Below, piece by piece: positions 1 to 8,920 of a stretch of DNA of 64,000 nt. The DNA comes from Sphaerospermopsis torques-reginae ITEP-024 (lineage in GTDB: Bacteria > Cyanobacteriota > Cyanobacteriia > Cyanobacteriales > Nostocaceae). Location: positions 4,216,001 through 4,280,000 of the forward strand of contig NZ_CP080598.1 in the NCBI RefSeq assembly GCF_019598945.1, given 5' to 3'. The notes beneath the pieces are model-generated. The model was not told the origin of the DNA. It saw only the letters and a program-made list of their open reading frames with translations, and searched no databases. Made by a program: the position numbers and the translations under genes. The number at the start of each line of letters is the position of its first letter. The first letter of the stretch is position 1.

Positions 1-1165
1 TGGTAGACCAACGGAAATCTTCACCTGTAGCAATCATCCAAGGTATACTAATTACCTTGTTAAGTTGTTTTTGAAACCGTCGAGATAGACCAGTTAAATT
101 TTCTTGCTTACTTAAACATTCATCCAGAGTTACAGCACCTAAAGCAGCGGTAGTCATACCTTGACCGTAAACAGGATTGAAGCTACAAACAGCATCACCG
201 ACTACTACTAAATTTTCTGGGAAGCGAGACAGTTTTTCATAATGACGCAGACAGTTTTCTGTGCGTTTATAGGCGTAAATTGGTGAAATTGGTTGAGCGT
301 TTTTGATGGTTTCGTAAATAATAGGCGATCGCAAACTGCGAGCAAATTCCAAAAAACCACCCTCATCCGTAGGTGGATAATCTCGACCTATACCCACCAG
401 TGTCACAATCCACTGATTACCTTCAACTTTATAAATCACACCCCCACGAGTACCTGGTGGTTGTGCTGTTATATACACTGAATGCCAATCTATTTGCAAA
501 TCTGATTGAATTTGATACCAGCGACTAGCGTAGCCTAAAAAAGAATTAACAATTGTTTCCTGGGTTGGTTCATAGCCCATTTCTTGCAACCAGTGGGGTG
601 TGCGCGAAGTTCGTCCAGTTGCATCTACCACTAAATCCGCAAATATCTCTATTTCCGGTTCATTACCAGTGCGTATCCGTACACCAGTAACCTGAGTTTT
701 GTCCGCGTTTGATAAAAAGCTAGTTACCTGTGTACCTAACCTCAATTTCACACGATCATTTGCCACCAAACGCTGGCGGATAATCCACTCTAGCAAATTC
801 CGGCTACAGGTGTGGGTAGCTAAATGAGAGTGAAAACGGGGACACCATCCGCTAGAACCCAACCAAGGAACATCTGCTGTCCAATTTACAAAAGGTGTAC
901 CTGACTCTGCTAATTCAGCAAGTATACCAGGAAACAATTGTTCTAAAATCTGTTGCCCCCGTATCAGTAGGGCATGAACATGAAAAGATTGGGGAACACC
1001 AGGGCGTTTTTCTGGTTGTGCAGTTGACCCTAGCAAGTCCTTTTCTACAATTATTACACGGTCAAAATACCGAGTCAGCACCTGAGCCGCCAACATTCCG
1101 GCGATGCTTCCCCCAATCACAACAGCAGTTTTTTCTGTAGATGTGGAATTACTTGAATACATCAT
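1..1165 (-). CDS. FAD-dependent monooxygenase/oxidoreductase, 3' end cut by window edge
   Basis: I translated this from the minus strand; 388 codons are visible and the stop lies outside the window. The N-terminus has a Rossmann FAD-binding motif (VVIGGSIAGMLAAQ, about residues 16-29). Near residue 350 there is the second FAD motif GDAVCSFNPVYGQG, typical of the PHBH-like / geranylgeranyl-reductase-like group A flavoprotein monooxygenases. The start is the ATG at 1163-1165, with a second ATG directly after it. The substrate cannot be read from the sequence. It faces the same way as the helicase gene upstream but is separated by about 150 bp, so co-transcription is uncertain. Confidence 0.85.
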   Translation of the reverse strand, partial: MMYSSNSTSTEKTAVVIGGSIAGMLAAQVLTRYFDRVIIVEKDLLGSTAQPEKRPGVPQSFHVHALLIRGQQILEQLFPGILAELAESGTPFVNWTADVPWLGSSGWCPRFHSHLATHTCSRNLLEWIIRQRLVANDRVKLRLGTQVTSFLSNADKTQVTGVRIRTGNEPEIEIFADLVVDATGRTSRTPHWLQEMGYEPTQETIVNSFLGYASRWYQIQSDLQIDWHSVYITAQPPGTRGGVIYKVEGNQWIVTLVGIGRDYPPTDEGGFLEFARSLRSPIIYETIKNAQPISPIYAYKRTENCLRHYEKLSRFPENLVVVGDAVCSFNPVYGQGMTTAALGAVTLDECLSKQENLTGLSRRFQKQLNKVISIPWMIATGEDFRWST

Positions 1166-1314
1166 TTCAAAATAGACTGAGTTAAAACAAATTTATGTTA
1201 CATATCAGAATTTTATCAAAATTTTGTGGTTTGGGCATGGTTCGACAAGCTGAGTACAAGTCTTGTCCGCCCTAAATATACAACTTAAATTATCCAATTT
1301 TTGCTGATCCAAAA

Positions 1315-3489
1315 TCACCATTTTAAAACCTGTTTCCTCATTTCTCCCATATCTAAATAATCATTAACAAACGCTTTTCTTAACAACTCATCAGGAATAA
1401 ACTGATCATATTTTTGTAATTTCGGTGCTTCTGCATGACTCACTAAATGTTCTGCTGTAATTCTCTGTTCACATAAACCTACTATTTCTGAATAAACAGA
1501 TGAAAACTTATCCTTACCTAATTTCAAAGTCAAATAATAGGGATTTATCCCCCCAATACTGCTCATTTCTAACGACTCTCGACAAAAACAATTTAATAAT
1601 CTTTCTAAAGTTCGATAACCTACCGTACCCATCCAAGGAAAGATGCAGCATTTATTTTTATCTAATTTGATAATATTACTTTGCTCCAATCCTGATTTTC
1701 TAGATAATTTCCTCACTTCCTGCAAACGCAATTGAGCATTTTTTTGTAAATAACTATATTCTGTATCTTCTAACAAAACCTGACGCATTCTTTGTAAAAT
1801 TCTCCCATGAATATTCCCACTACCACCACGCCAATAAATATTATCTTTACCATTAGCTTTACCCTCAAATTGTTTAACTAAAATCACCTGCTTTTTAAAA
1901 TCAACTTCTAACACTTCCCAACTCTTACCAGCTAACCCAAATTGATTACCCACAGCAGGAGGTGTAGCAATACTACCTATTTCTGTTGTCCCTTGTTTCA
2001 CAGTATATTCTTGATAGTCAGCAAACACAGCATAAAACTGAAATTTATTAACTATCTTTTCCCCTGCTAAACCAATCATTAATTTACCAGTTTCCGTTTT
2101 TTGAATGTGATTAATATCAATTAAATAACGAAGTAAGGTTTTATAATCATCTTGGGAAATATTAGCAAAAGGTGATAAATTGAAAATTTGTTGAGCTAAA
2201 GCAGCAGGTGAAATTGCTCCCGTTGCTGCTAAAATACTCATGGTTTGATGGTAAAGTAAACTAAAAGGATATTTAATTGGTGTAATTGGTTCTATCCAAC
2301 GTTCTTCTAAATAAAGTTGAATAATAGCGATACATTGTAAAAGTTGCCAGGGAATTTGTTCTGGTAAAGTAGCTTCTGATAATGGTTTTTCTTCAGCACA
2401 AACAAAACGCATATCTGCCGCTTCACCTCTTCTTCCACTACGTCCTAATCTTTGTAAAAAACTAGCAACTGATAACGGTGATTCTAACTGAATAACTCGC
2501 TCTAAATAACCGATATCTATACCTAATTCTAAAGTTAAAGTTGCTGCTGTCACCGCAGGAGTATTTGCTTCTCGCATAGCATTTTCCGCAGTTTGTCGTA
2601 AGCTGGCAGAAATACTACCATGATGGACATGATATATATCTGGAAATCCTGCTGTTTGTGCTATATTACGCAAAGAAGAAATAACAGATTCTGTTTGAGT
2701 TCGGTTATTAGCAAAAATTAAACATTTACGAGATTTGGTAAGATTAAAAATATATTCTTCATAATCAGATTCATCAATATCTTCATTAATAAAAAAATGT
2801 TCTAAAGCTAGTTTGACTTGTCGCTTTCCTGCTTCAACATTTGGAGTAATTACTGGTTTATCTGTTCCTGAACTTAACCATTTTTCCGCCATTGAATAAT
2901 CACCGAGAGTTGCGGATAAACCAATGCGTCTAGGTTGAATTTTGGTAAAATTGGCTAATCTTTGTAATTGACAAAGAATTTGACAACCTCTTTCTGAACC
3001 CATAAAGGCGTGAATTTCATCAATGACAATAAAACGTAAATCAGCAAATAATCTACTTAATTCTTGATGTTTATTGATTAATAAACTTTCTAAAGATTCC
3101 GGTGTAATTTGCAGAATACCTTGAGGATTTTTTAAAAGTTTGTTTTTGCGACTTTGAGCCACATCGCCATGCCAAGAATATACAGGAATATCTGCGGTTT
3201 TTAATAAGTCATTGAGGCGTTGGAATTGGTCATTAATTAAAGCTTTGATAGGACTAATATACAATACACCTATAGTATTAGATGGTTTTTCCTGTAGTAA
3301 AGTTAAAATAGGTAAAAACGCCGCTTCTGTTTTTCCCGCAGCAGTGGCAGCAGCAACGAGCAAATGAGCATCAGTTTGAAATATAACTTCACAAGCCGCA
3401 ATTTGTACTGGTCTTAATTCTGTCCAATTGTGAAGATAAATGTATTCTTGAATGAAAGGAGCAAGTCTAGAAAAAGTGTTATTCTTCAT
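1315..3489 (-). CDS. Lhr-like superfamily 2 DEAD/DEAH-box helicase, BrxHI-type
   Basis: A 724-residue ATP-dependent helicase. Visible motifs are Walker A AGKT (about residues 51-54), the DEIH box in FIVIDEIHAF (153-162), motif III SATLGD (192-197) and motif VI QRLGRSGRRG (345-354). A long C-terminal region follows, as in Lhr-type helicases. It is the last gene of a same-strand set with a BrxD-like ATPase and a coiled-coil/TerB_C-like protein. In type 2 BREX loci an Lhr-like helicase (BrxHI) likewise lies next to BrxD. The helicase family is clear. A defence role is inferred from context only, because no methylase or PglZ gene is present here. A 169-bp MITE-like repeat separates it from the ATPase gene. 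Confidence 0.88.
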   Translation of the reverse strand: MKNNTFSRLAPFIQEYIYLHNWTELRPVQIAACEVIFQTDAHLLVAAATAAGKTEAAFLPILTLLQEKPSNTIGVLYISPIKALINDQFQRLNDLLKTADIPVYSWHGDVAQSRKNKLLKNPQGILQITPESLESLLINKHQELSRLFADLRFIVIDEIHAFMGSERGCQILCQLQRLANFTKIQPRRIGLSATLGDYSMAEKWLSSGTDKPVITPNVEAGKRQVKLALEHFFINEDIDESDYEEYIFNLTKSRKCLIFANNRTQTESVISSLRNIAQTAGFPDIYHVHHGSISASLRQTAENAMREANTPAVTAATLTLELGIDIGYLERVIQLESPLSVASFLQRLGRSGRRGEAADMRFVCAEEKPLSEATLPEQIPWQLLQCIAIIQLYLEERWIEPITPIKYPFSLLYHQTMSILAATGAISPAALAQQIFNLSPFANISQDDYKTLLRYLIDINHIQKTETGKLMIGLAGEKIVNKFQFYAVFADYQEYTVKQGTTEIGSIATPPAVGNQFGLAGKSWEVLEVDFKKQVILVKQFEGKANGKDNIYWRGGSGNIHGRILQRMRQVLLEDTEYSYLQKNAQLRLQEVRKLSRKSGLEQSNIIKLDKNKCCIFPWMGTVGYRTLERLLNCFCRESLEMSSIGGINPYYLTLKLGKDKFSSVYSEIVGLCEQRITAEHLVSHAEAPKLQKYDQFIPDELLRKAFVNDYLDMGEMRKQVLKW

Positions 3490-3545
3490 ATAGTGAACAG
3501 TAAGATCCCCGACTTCTTTTTTGATCTTGTAAACATAAGATGATC

Positions 3546-3714
3546 TGAGAGGATGTTTGAAAAGTTTTTAATGTATAAATAAACCCCTCTCCAAACCTCT
3601 CCCCGCATCGGGGAGAGGCTTTGAAACCCCCATTCCCTTGTAGGGAAGGGGGGAAGGGGGGTTAGGTTTCTAGAGATTATCGGTTTCATCTAATACTTTT
3701 CAAACAACCTCTGA
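3546..3714. mobile_element. MITE-like repeat with about 20-bp imperfect terminal inverted repeats
   Basis: The left end reads TGAGAGGATGTTTGAAAAGT and the right end, reverse-complemented, reads TCAGAGGTTGTTTGAAAAGT: 18 of 20 positions agree. The interior contains a strong hairpin (CCTCTCCCCG / CGGGGAGAGG around 3596-3618) and a C-run/G-run pair (about 3626-3660). There is no coding potential beyond shadow frames. A related single arm lies near 33335-33356. It sits between the BrxD-like and helicase genes, where it could affect read-through transcription. Confidence 0.65.
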
Positions 3715-3726
3715 ATGCTTACTCAG

Positions 3727-5091
3727 TTATAAACTAAATTCGGCTACATTATCATCTAAATTAGCATCTTCACCCAGAATTGTGGGTTGAAAATTATCAC
3801 CGTGAATTAATTCAGAAAACTTGATTTCTGGGTTTTGATAAAGAACGTTTAACACACTGATAAAATCTCTAATAATTTCCCCTGGTGTTAATAAAGCTTC
3901 TGCACCTAAGCGAGTCATAATTTCTTGGACAAATTCTTTTAAATCTCTATCTTTTAATCTTGGTTCATAACCAAAATTTAGGGCATGAATTTCTGTTAAT
4001 CTTTGCAAAAGTGTAAGTATCTCTGTTTCCGTTAATGGATGCAGACGAATCACCGAACCTAAATATTCTTGTACATTAGATTGGGTAACAAATCGGCTTT
4101 CTTTTGTGCGTCTGCGCCATGCTTGATCAGCAAATAATCCTCTGTTTGGATCTTCTAAAAATTTCGTAGTTCCACCTATGAAAATCCCCAGATTTTCGGC
4201 TTTACATTGCATAGTATCGTTAAACATTCCCAATAGCCGATTATAGTTTTTTTCACGGGTAACTGTAGTGGATATTTGATATAAATTTACGGCTTCATCT
4301 ATTAAAATTAACAGTCCTTTATAGCCGATTTCTGCAACGAATTTAGCTAATAATTTAATATAATCATACCAAGTTTCATCATCAATAATGACGCGCACTC
4401 CTAAAGCGGTTCTAGCTTCAGTTTTGGTGTTAAATTCTCCTCTTAACCAGCGTAGGGAGGCGTTTTTTAATTCTTCATCATCTAAGCGATAACTGCGCCA
4501 ATAAGCAATAATGACACTACCAAAATCAAAGCCATGAACTAAGTCTTCAATATAATGAATTACTTCTCTAATTTTGTTTTCTACTTGGTCATCAAAACCC
4601 TCATCATTGGGACGCATTCCTGTTTCTTTGGCTACTTCTTGCTGAATTTTATTAATCCATCCTTCTAAAATGGAAATTAAAGCACCACCATCAGGACGGG
4701 TTTTTGTAGCTAAACGACTCATTAATTCTCGATAGGTTGCTAACCCTTCGTTGTTGCTTCCTGCTAGTCTTCTTCCAGAGGATAAATCAACATCAGCAAC
4801 TACAAATCCTTGCTCCATTGCACGGTTACGAATCATCTGTAACATGAAGCTTTTTCCTGAACCATAGTTACCAATGATAAACCGAAATGCAGCTACACCT
4901 TCTGCTATATCGTTGAGATTTTTTAAGAGGCTATTTAGTTCTTTTTCTCTACCTACAGCTATATGCTCAAGTCCGGTTCTGGGAACTACTCCAGCACCCA
5001 GGGAATTGATTAAAGCTGTGGAGACTTTTTTTGATATTTTCTGTTTGCTCATGTAGTTGGTATTAGTATTTGTTATTAATTGATGTTCCAT
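3727..5091 (-). CDS. BrxD-type P-loop ATPase (DUF2791 family)
   Basis: A 454-residue P-loop ATPase with Walker A GNYGSGKS (residues 74-81) and Walker B LILIDEA (261-267). The segment VGREKELNSLLKNL just before Walker A and the phrase VVADVDLSSGRRL after it are the look of the BREX ATPase BrxD (DUF2791). An alternative start is the ATG at 5052 (MSKQKIS...), which removes 13 low-complexity residues and may be the true one. It lies 87 bp after the coiled-coil gene and 237 bp before the helicase on the same strand. In BREX and Ter-linked systems such ATPases travel with an Lhr-like helicase. The biochemical role in those systems is not settled, and the role here is inferred. Confidence 0.85.
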   Translation of the reverse strand: MEHQLITNTNTNYMSKQKISKKVSTALINSLGAGVVPRTGLEHIAVGREKELNSLLKNLNDIAEGVAAFRFIIGNYGSGKSFMLQMIRNRAMEQGFVVADVDLSSGRRLAGSNNEGLATYRELMSRLATKTRPDGGALISILEGWINKIQQEVAKETGMRPNDEGFDDQVENKIREVIHYIEDLVHGFDFGSVIIAYWRSYRLDDEELKNASLRWLRGEFNTKTEARTALGVRVIIDDETWYDYIKLLAKFVAEIGYKGLLILIDEAVNLYQISTTVTREKNYNRLLGMFNDTMQCKAENLGIFIGGTTKFLEDPNRGLFADQAWRRRTKESRFVTQSNVQEYLGSVIRLHPLTETEILTLLQRLTEIHALNFGYEPRLKDRDLKEFVQEIMTRLGAEALLTPGEIIRDFISVLNVLYQNPEIKFSELIHGDNFQPTILGEDANLDDNVAEFSL

Positions 5092-5178
5092 TCAAAGCAT
5101 AATATATTATATCATATAAGTACAATTTTTCCTATTCAATCAATGGTTAAAATTAGTTTTTAAATGAGGGCTATTTAT

Positions 5179-6465
5179 CTAACCTTCATGAATTGCTATA
5201 ATTTTTTGGACATTGAGCAGATGTTCTGGGTAAATTTCCGGTTTGTCTTCTGCTGTTTCAATAATTAATTCACCAATAGTATTATTGGCAATTTCATTGA
5301 TAGCATCAATTAATAAATTAGGCATTGTGATTTGTGCTTCGGCAATTTGTTTAAGAATTGGCTGGGGATTATCTTGTTCGATTATGGCTTTTAATACCTG
5401 AATTTGATGGGTTGGCATTTGTTCTAAAAAATTCCTCCATTCTGAGGGTAGATTTTCTTCTATAGGTTCTAGTAATTCATCAAAGGGAAATAATTCAATT
5501 TCATCTTCCTGGGTATTTTCAGGTATTGTTTCTGGATTAAGTGTTTCTATATTTTGCAGTAGTTCCCAAACTTGGTTTTGTAATAAGTCTCGCTCATCTT
5601 GTAATAAGGAAATTTGATTTTGTAATTGGCTAATTTCTGCCTGTTGTGCTTGTTTTTGATTTTGTAAATCTTTCAGTGTATTTTCTAGATTTTCTTGGGC
5701 GTTAATTGTCTCTTTTAATAATTGATTTTTAGTTAAGACTTTGCTTTCTAAGTCTTGAATTTCTATTCTGAGTTCATAGAGTTTTTCTTCTAGTTGGGGT
5801 TTGAGTCTATTGGAGAGAATCAGGTTATTTTCGATTTCTTCTTTTTCTTGCTTAAATGCTTCAATTTGGGCTTGAAGTTGATTAATTTCTGAACGGGATA
5901 CGTTACAATTTAGCTCTAAACGACGTTTTTCTGCCGTTAGTTCTGAACAGGATTTTTTCAGTTCTATTGTACTGTTTTCTAGGTTATCTAGTGCATTTTT
6001 AATGCTATTAATTTCTAGTTCTAACTTTTTCTTTTGTCCTGCAAAATTACCTATTTCTCGATGTAAATTATCTCTTTGATTACGAGATTCTGCGATTTGA
6101 TTTTGTAGTTGCTGTGATTCTGTATAGAGAAGAATTTTATGTTGTTGTACTTGTTCAACTTCTCTGGCAATGCGATATTTTAAGCCTTCCAATTCTCTAA
6201 TTTTTCTATAGAGAGAACTTAAAACCATCAGTTCATAATTTCTGCGTCTTTTATCCACAAATAAGGCGGCTGAATAAGTGGCAAGTACGGTAATGATTCC
6301 AGTAACTAAGGCTTGAGTAAAATCCCAGTTGGGAACAAGACTTAAACCAAAACTCACACTAAAAGCACATATACCTAGAATCAAACGATTACTTACTGTT
6401 CCTGATTGCATTTTGCTTGTTTTTAGCGTAGTGACTTGCTGGGAATCTGTAGTTATTAATGTCAT
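5179..6465 (-). CDS. Membrane-anchored coiled-coil protein with TerB_C-like C-terminus
   Basis: A 428-residue protein in three parts. Residues 27-70 form two hydrophobic segments separated by a short VPNWDF turn, followed by a basic stretch (DKRRRN). Residues 80-315 are a long Gln/Glu/Leu-rich coiled coil. After an acidic linker (about 320-340), the last 90 residues (SEWRNFLEQM..., INEIANNTIGELIIE) resemble the TerB_C domain of tellurite-resistance-linked proteins. That domain call is from memory of its pattern and is moderate. It is the first gene of the set with the BrxD-like ATPase and helicase. A membrane anchor carrying a sensor or adaptor domain for the ATPase/helicase pair is a reasonable inference, not shown. 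Confidence 0.65.
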   Translation of the reverse strand: MTLITTDSQQVTTLKTSKMQSGTVSNRLILGICAFSVSFGLSLVPNWDFTQALVTGIITVLATYSAALFVDKRRRNYELMVLSSLYRKIRELEGLKYRIAREVEQVQQHKILLYTESQQLQNQIAESRNQRDNLHREIGNFAGQKKKLELEINSIKNALDNLENSTIELKKSCSELTAEKRRLELNCNVSRSEINQLQAQIEAFKQEKEEIENNLILSNRLKPQLEEKLYELRIEIQDLESKVLTKNQLLKETINAQENLENTLKDLQNQKQAQQAEISQLQNQISLLQDERDLLQNQVWELLQNIETLNPETIPENTQEDEIELFPFDELLEPIEENLPSEWRNFLEQMPTHQIQVLKAIIEQDNPQPILKQIAEAQITMPNLLIDAINEIANNTIGELIIETAEDKPEIYPEHLLNVQKIIAIHEG

Positions 6466-6503
6466 TATTTTTCACATCTTCTGGAAAATCAGGTTGTGTT
6501 ACA

Positions 6504-6662
6504 GCAGGAGTCAGGAGTCAGGAGTAAAACTAGCTTAGTGTATAGGTTTCAATTTAGATTCTGTACCTAATGGATCTGCAATCTGCTGTATTTAAAAATT
6601 TAATAGTATAGCTGTTGCTAGGGTAGGAGTTTTCAAAAGCTGACTGCTGACTGCTGACTGCT
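6504..6662. repeat. Short tandem heptamers (GAGTCAG and TGACTGC arrays)
   Basis: GAGTCAG is repeated at 6504-6525 and TGACTGC at 6639-6662, in the 206-bp gap between the DUF815 gene and the coiled-coil gene. These belong to the short tandemly repeated repetitive (STRR) sequences common in heterocystous cyanobacteria. Confidence 0.8.
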
Positions 6663-6671
6663 ACAAGTTAA

Positions 6672-8018
6672 TTACAGGCTATTTTTATTATTACCATACA
6701 CAGCTAAATCTGCTTTTAAGAAGTCAATAAACTGCCGTGCTGTGCGGCCAGAACGGCCATTATGACGAGTTGCCCATTGTAAAGCTTGAAATTCTAAATC
6801 TTCTTGATTAATATTAATGCCCGCCTGTGCTGCCAAATGCTGAACAATGTGTAAATATGTTTTTTGATCTGCGGCTTCAAAGGTTAATGTTAAACCAAAG
6901 CGATCGCTAAAGGAAAGCTTTTCCTGCATTGTATCCCAAGCATGAACTTCTTCGTTATCCTTGGGGGTAGGTCTATCACTAAAATACTCTCTAATTAAGT
7001 GCCTACGGTTAGATGTAGCATAAACAATTACATTTTTTGGTCTAGCGGTTAAGCTGCCTTCTAAAACTACTTTTAGTGCTTTAAAAGCATCATCATCTTC
7101 CTCGAAGGAAAGATCATCGACAAAGATAATAAATTTTTGCGGCACTCCTCGTAAATGTTCAACGATTTTTGGTAAGTTTTGTAATTCTGATTTTGCCACT
7201 TCGATTAAGCGCAGGTTTTTGTCGCTATATTCGTTTAATAAAGATTTTACTAAAGATGACTTACCAGAACCGCGACTACCGTATAGTAATACGTGCAGTG
7301 CTGGTTGTCCTGACAATAAAAACAGGGTATTTTTTAACAAAGCATCTTTTTGCCAATCGTAACCTACTAATGTATCTAGTTTAACTGGATCAGGATAGGG
7401 TATACCTAAAAACTGCCCATCTTGCCACCTAAAAGCGCGATATTGGGCAAATAAACCAGTGCCATGTTGTTGATAATAAGCTGCTAAGTCTTCAACAGCA
7501 TCAGCCCAAGTGTCTAATTGTTGTAAAGTGGTAATTAAATCAGTATCAAATTCTACTGCTTCGGGTTCTTGATACCAGACGACTGGGGAGACTGGCAAAT
7601 GAGATACCAATTGTACCCACTCACTTAAAACAGCACTATTACATTCATATAAATTTTGTAATGCTTGTAAATCATGTTGGGCGGCGGCGACTAACGCCGG
7701 TGGTAAATCAGTAAATTCTTGCTGTTGAGCTAATCTGGTAAAGGGGTTGTCAGCAATGAGAATTTGTTGAATTAAGTATTCTTCCCAGGTTTGTTTGCTG
7801 GCTGCCAAAGCTTGAAAATAGTTACCGTAAGCTTGGAGACAGTCGCGCCCATCTGCGTCAGTGTAACGTATAGCTTGCAGCAGATCAAGAAATGCGATCG
7901 CTACTTCGCCTTTAAGAACTGATTGGTAAAGTAAAAGAGACGCTGCTTGGCGTTGGAAGAATTGAACTTTGGTGTAAGACGAAGTATTTACGGTAGACAT
8001 TCCTTGATCATCCATCAA
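6672..8018 (-). CDS. DUF815-family AAA+ ATPase
   Basis: A 448-residue protein. The C-terminal half is an AAA+ module: Walker A GSRGSGKS (247-254), Walker B FIIFVDDLSF (296-305), and a sensor-like segment VIVYATSNRRHLI. The order and wording match DUF815 ATPases. The N-terminal 200 residues are helical and lack a recognisable domain. Three ATGs (8018, 8015, 8000) could start it. The function of DUF815 proteins is unknown. It lies upstream of, and on the same strand as, the TerB_C/BrxD/BrxHI set, with a 206-bp repeat-bearing gap, so membership in that unit is possible but unproven. It is transcribed divergently from the TMEM14 gene, 59 bp away. Confidence 0.85.
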   Translation of the reverse strand: MMDDQGMSTVNTSSYTKVQFFQRQAASLLLYQSVLKGEVAIAFLDLLQAIRYTDADGRDCLQAYGNYFQALAASKQTWEEYLIQQILIADNPFTRLAQQQEFTDLPPALVAAAQHDLQALQNLYECNSAVLSEWVQLVSHLPVSPVVWYQEPEAVEFDTDLITTLQQLDTWADAVEDLAAYYQQHGTGLFAQYRAFRWQDGQFLGIPYPDPVKLDTLVGYDWQKDALLKNTLFLLSGQPALHVLLYGSRGSGKSSLVKSLLNEYSDKNLRLIEVAKSELQNLPKIVEHLRGVPQKFIIFVDDLSFEEDDDAFKALKVVLEGSLTARPKNVIVYATSNRRHLIREYFSDRPTPKDNEEVHAWDTMQEKLSFSDRFGLTLTFEAADQKTYLHIVQHLAAQAGININQEDLEFQALQWATRHNGRSGRTARQFIDFLKADLAVYGNNKNSL

Positions 8019-8077
8019 TTAACTGTATTTGTCTGCTCAATCTAAAAGTAAAATCCAGATCAACATAGGCTGTAACA

Positions 8078-8386
8078 ATGAATTTAGGTATATTTGCCGC
8101 TTTTGGCTACGGGATTTTAGCATTATTAGGCGGAATCATTGGCTACATCCAAGCCAAGAGCAAAGTTTCCTTAATTAGTGGTATAATTAGTGGCTTATTC
8201 ATTATCTTTGCTGCTTACTGCCAACTTCAAGGACAAAGCTGGGGTTTAAGTGTAGCAGCTTTTTTTATTGGTGTGTTAGTATTTTTCTTTTCCATTAGAT
8301 TGGCTAAAACACGGAAATTTATGCCTGGGGGATTGATGATTATTTTTGGGATCGTGACATTAGTAGTCATATTGAATCAAATGTAA
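8078..8386 (+). CDS. TMEM14-family small membrane protein
   Basis: A 102-residue protein with four hydrophobic segments (about 6-22, 29-48, 53-73, 81-99) and glycine-rich helices such as GILALLGGIIGYIQAKS, matching the TMEM14 (Tmemb_14) family. Plant and animal members sit in chloroplast or mitochondrial membranes and some are linked to fatty-acid or porphyrin movement; the cyanobacterial role is unknown. The stop codon TAA (8384-8386) is also the tip of a dispersed repeat arm that begins TAAGCATTCAGCC, so the natural C-terminus may have been altered. It is divergent from the DUF815 gene. Confidence 0.8.
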   Translation: MNLGIFAAFGYGILALLGGIIGYIQAKSKVSLISGIISGLFIIFAAYCQLQGQSWGLSVAAFFIGVLVFFFSIRLAKTRKFMPGGLMIIFGIVTLVVILNQM

Positions 8387-8920
8387 GCATTCAGCCTTCA
8401 GCTATCAGCAGTCAGCAAAGATCAAATTTAGTCGGTAAATTTGGTCTTTAGAGGCGAATTTTAGCCCACACAACAGCGACTAATGTTTAATTTGAAACAT
8501 ACTGTTCCTAGTAAGCATGATTTTAGTACAATTATATTATAAATAAAGGCGTGATTTTTATGACACATTGAGGGTATGGATAAAAAAACTCCTTGAGAGC
8601 AAAGGATATGAACTAGCAATTATTAAATTGTTAGTAAAAATTACTATCAACAGGATTTAAACAGAGAACTCTATATATACTAGAGTTAGTATTATCAATA
8701 GTGTAAAGATTTTATGGTATCTTCAGTATATATTAAAGGAAAAATAAAGGTAAATTTGCCATATTGGCAGGTTTTCCTGAAATAAATAGGATATTACTAG
8801 ATAGTAGCAATCTTTATTAATGTTTGCGCTATTGTAGCTATCTACCTAATCCTAAGCAGAGGAAATCAAGGCTTACCTAAGTAATTCTTTCAGCAATTTA
8901 AGCAACTAGGAAATTAATAC
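8387..8920. other. 534-bp non-coding stretch with two inverted repeats
   Basis: It starts with a repeat arm (GCATTCAGCC...). A 14-bp stem with one G-T pair follows (8417-8430 with 8436-8449, 5-nt loop), probably ending TMEM14 transcription. A small palindrome AACTCTA-7-TAGAGTT lies at 8667-8687 and could be an operator for the downstream kinase gene. Two tiny ATG frames (8483-8542, 19 residues; 8714-8785, 23 residues) lack features of a RiPP precursor. Nothing else is recognisable. Confidence 0.5.

Noticed and set aside
3486-3689. 67-residue frame upstream of the helicase
   Set aside because: It reads through the MITE-like repeat (NLTPLPPFPTREWG) with no independent coding signal.
1315-8018. 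A complete BREX locus
   Set aside because: No PglX methyltransferase, PglZ phosphatase, PglY/BrxC or PglW in the window; only BrxD-like and BrxHI-like genes.
8483-8785. Two tiny ORFs (8483-8542 and 8714-8785) as lanthipeptide precursors
   Set aside because: They are only 19 and 23 residues, lack Cys and any leader/core layout, and have poor ribosome-binding sites.
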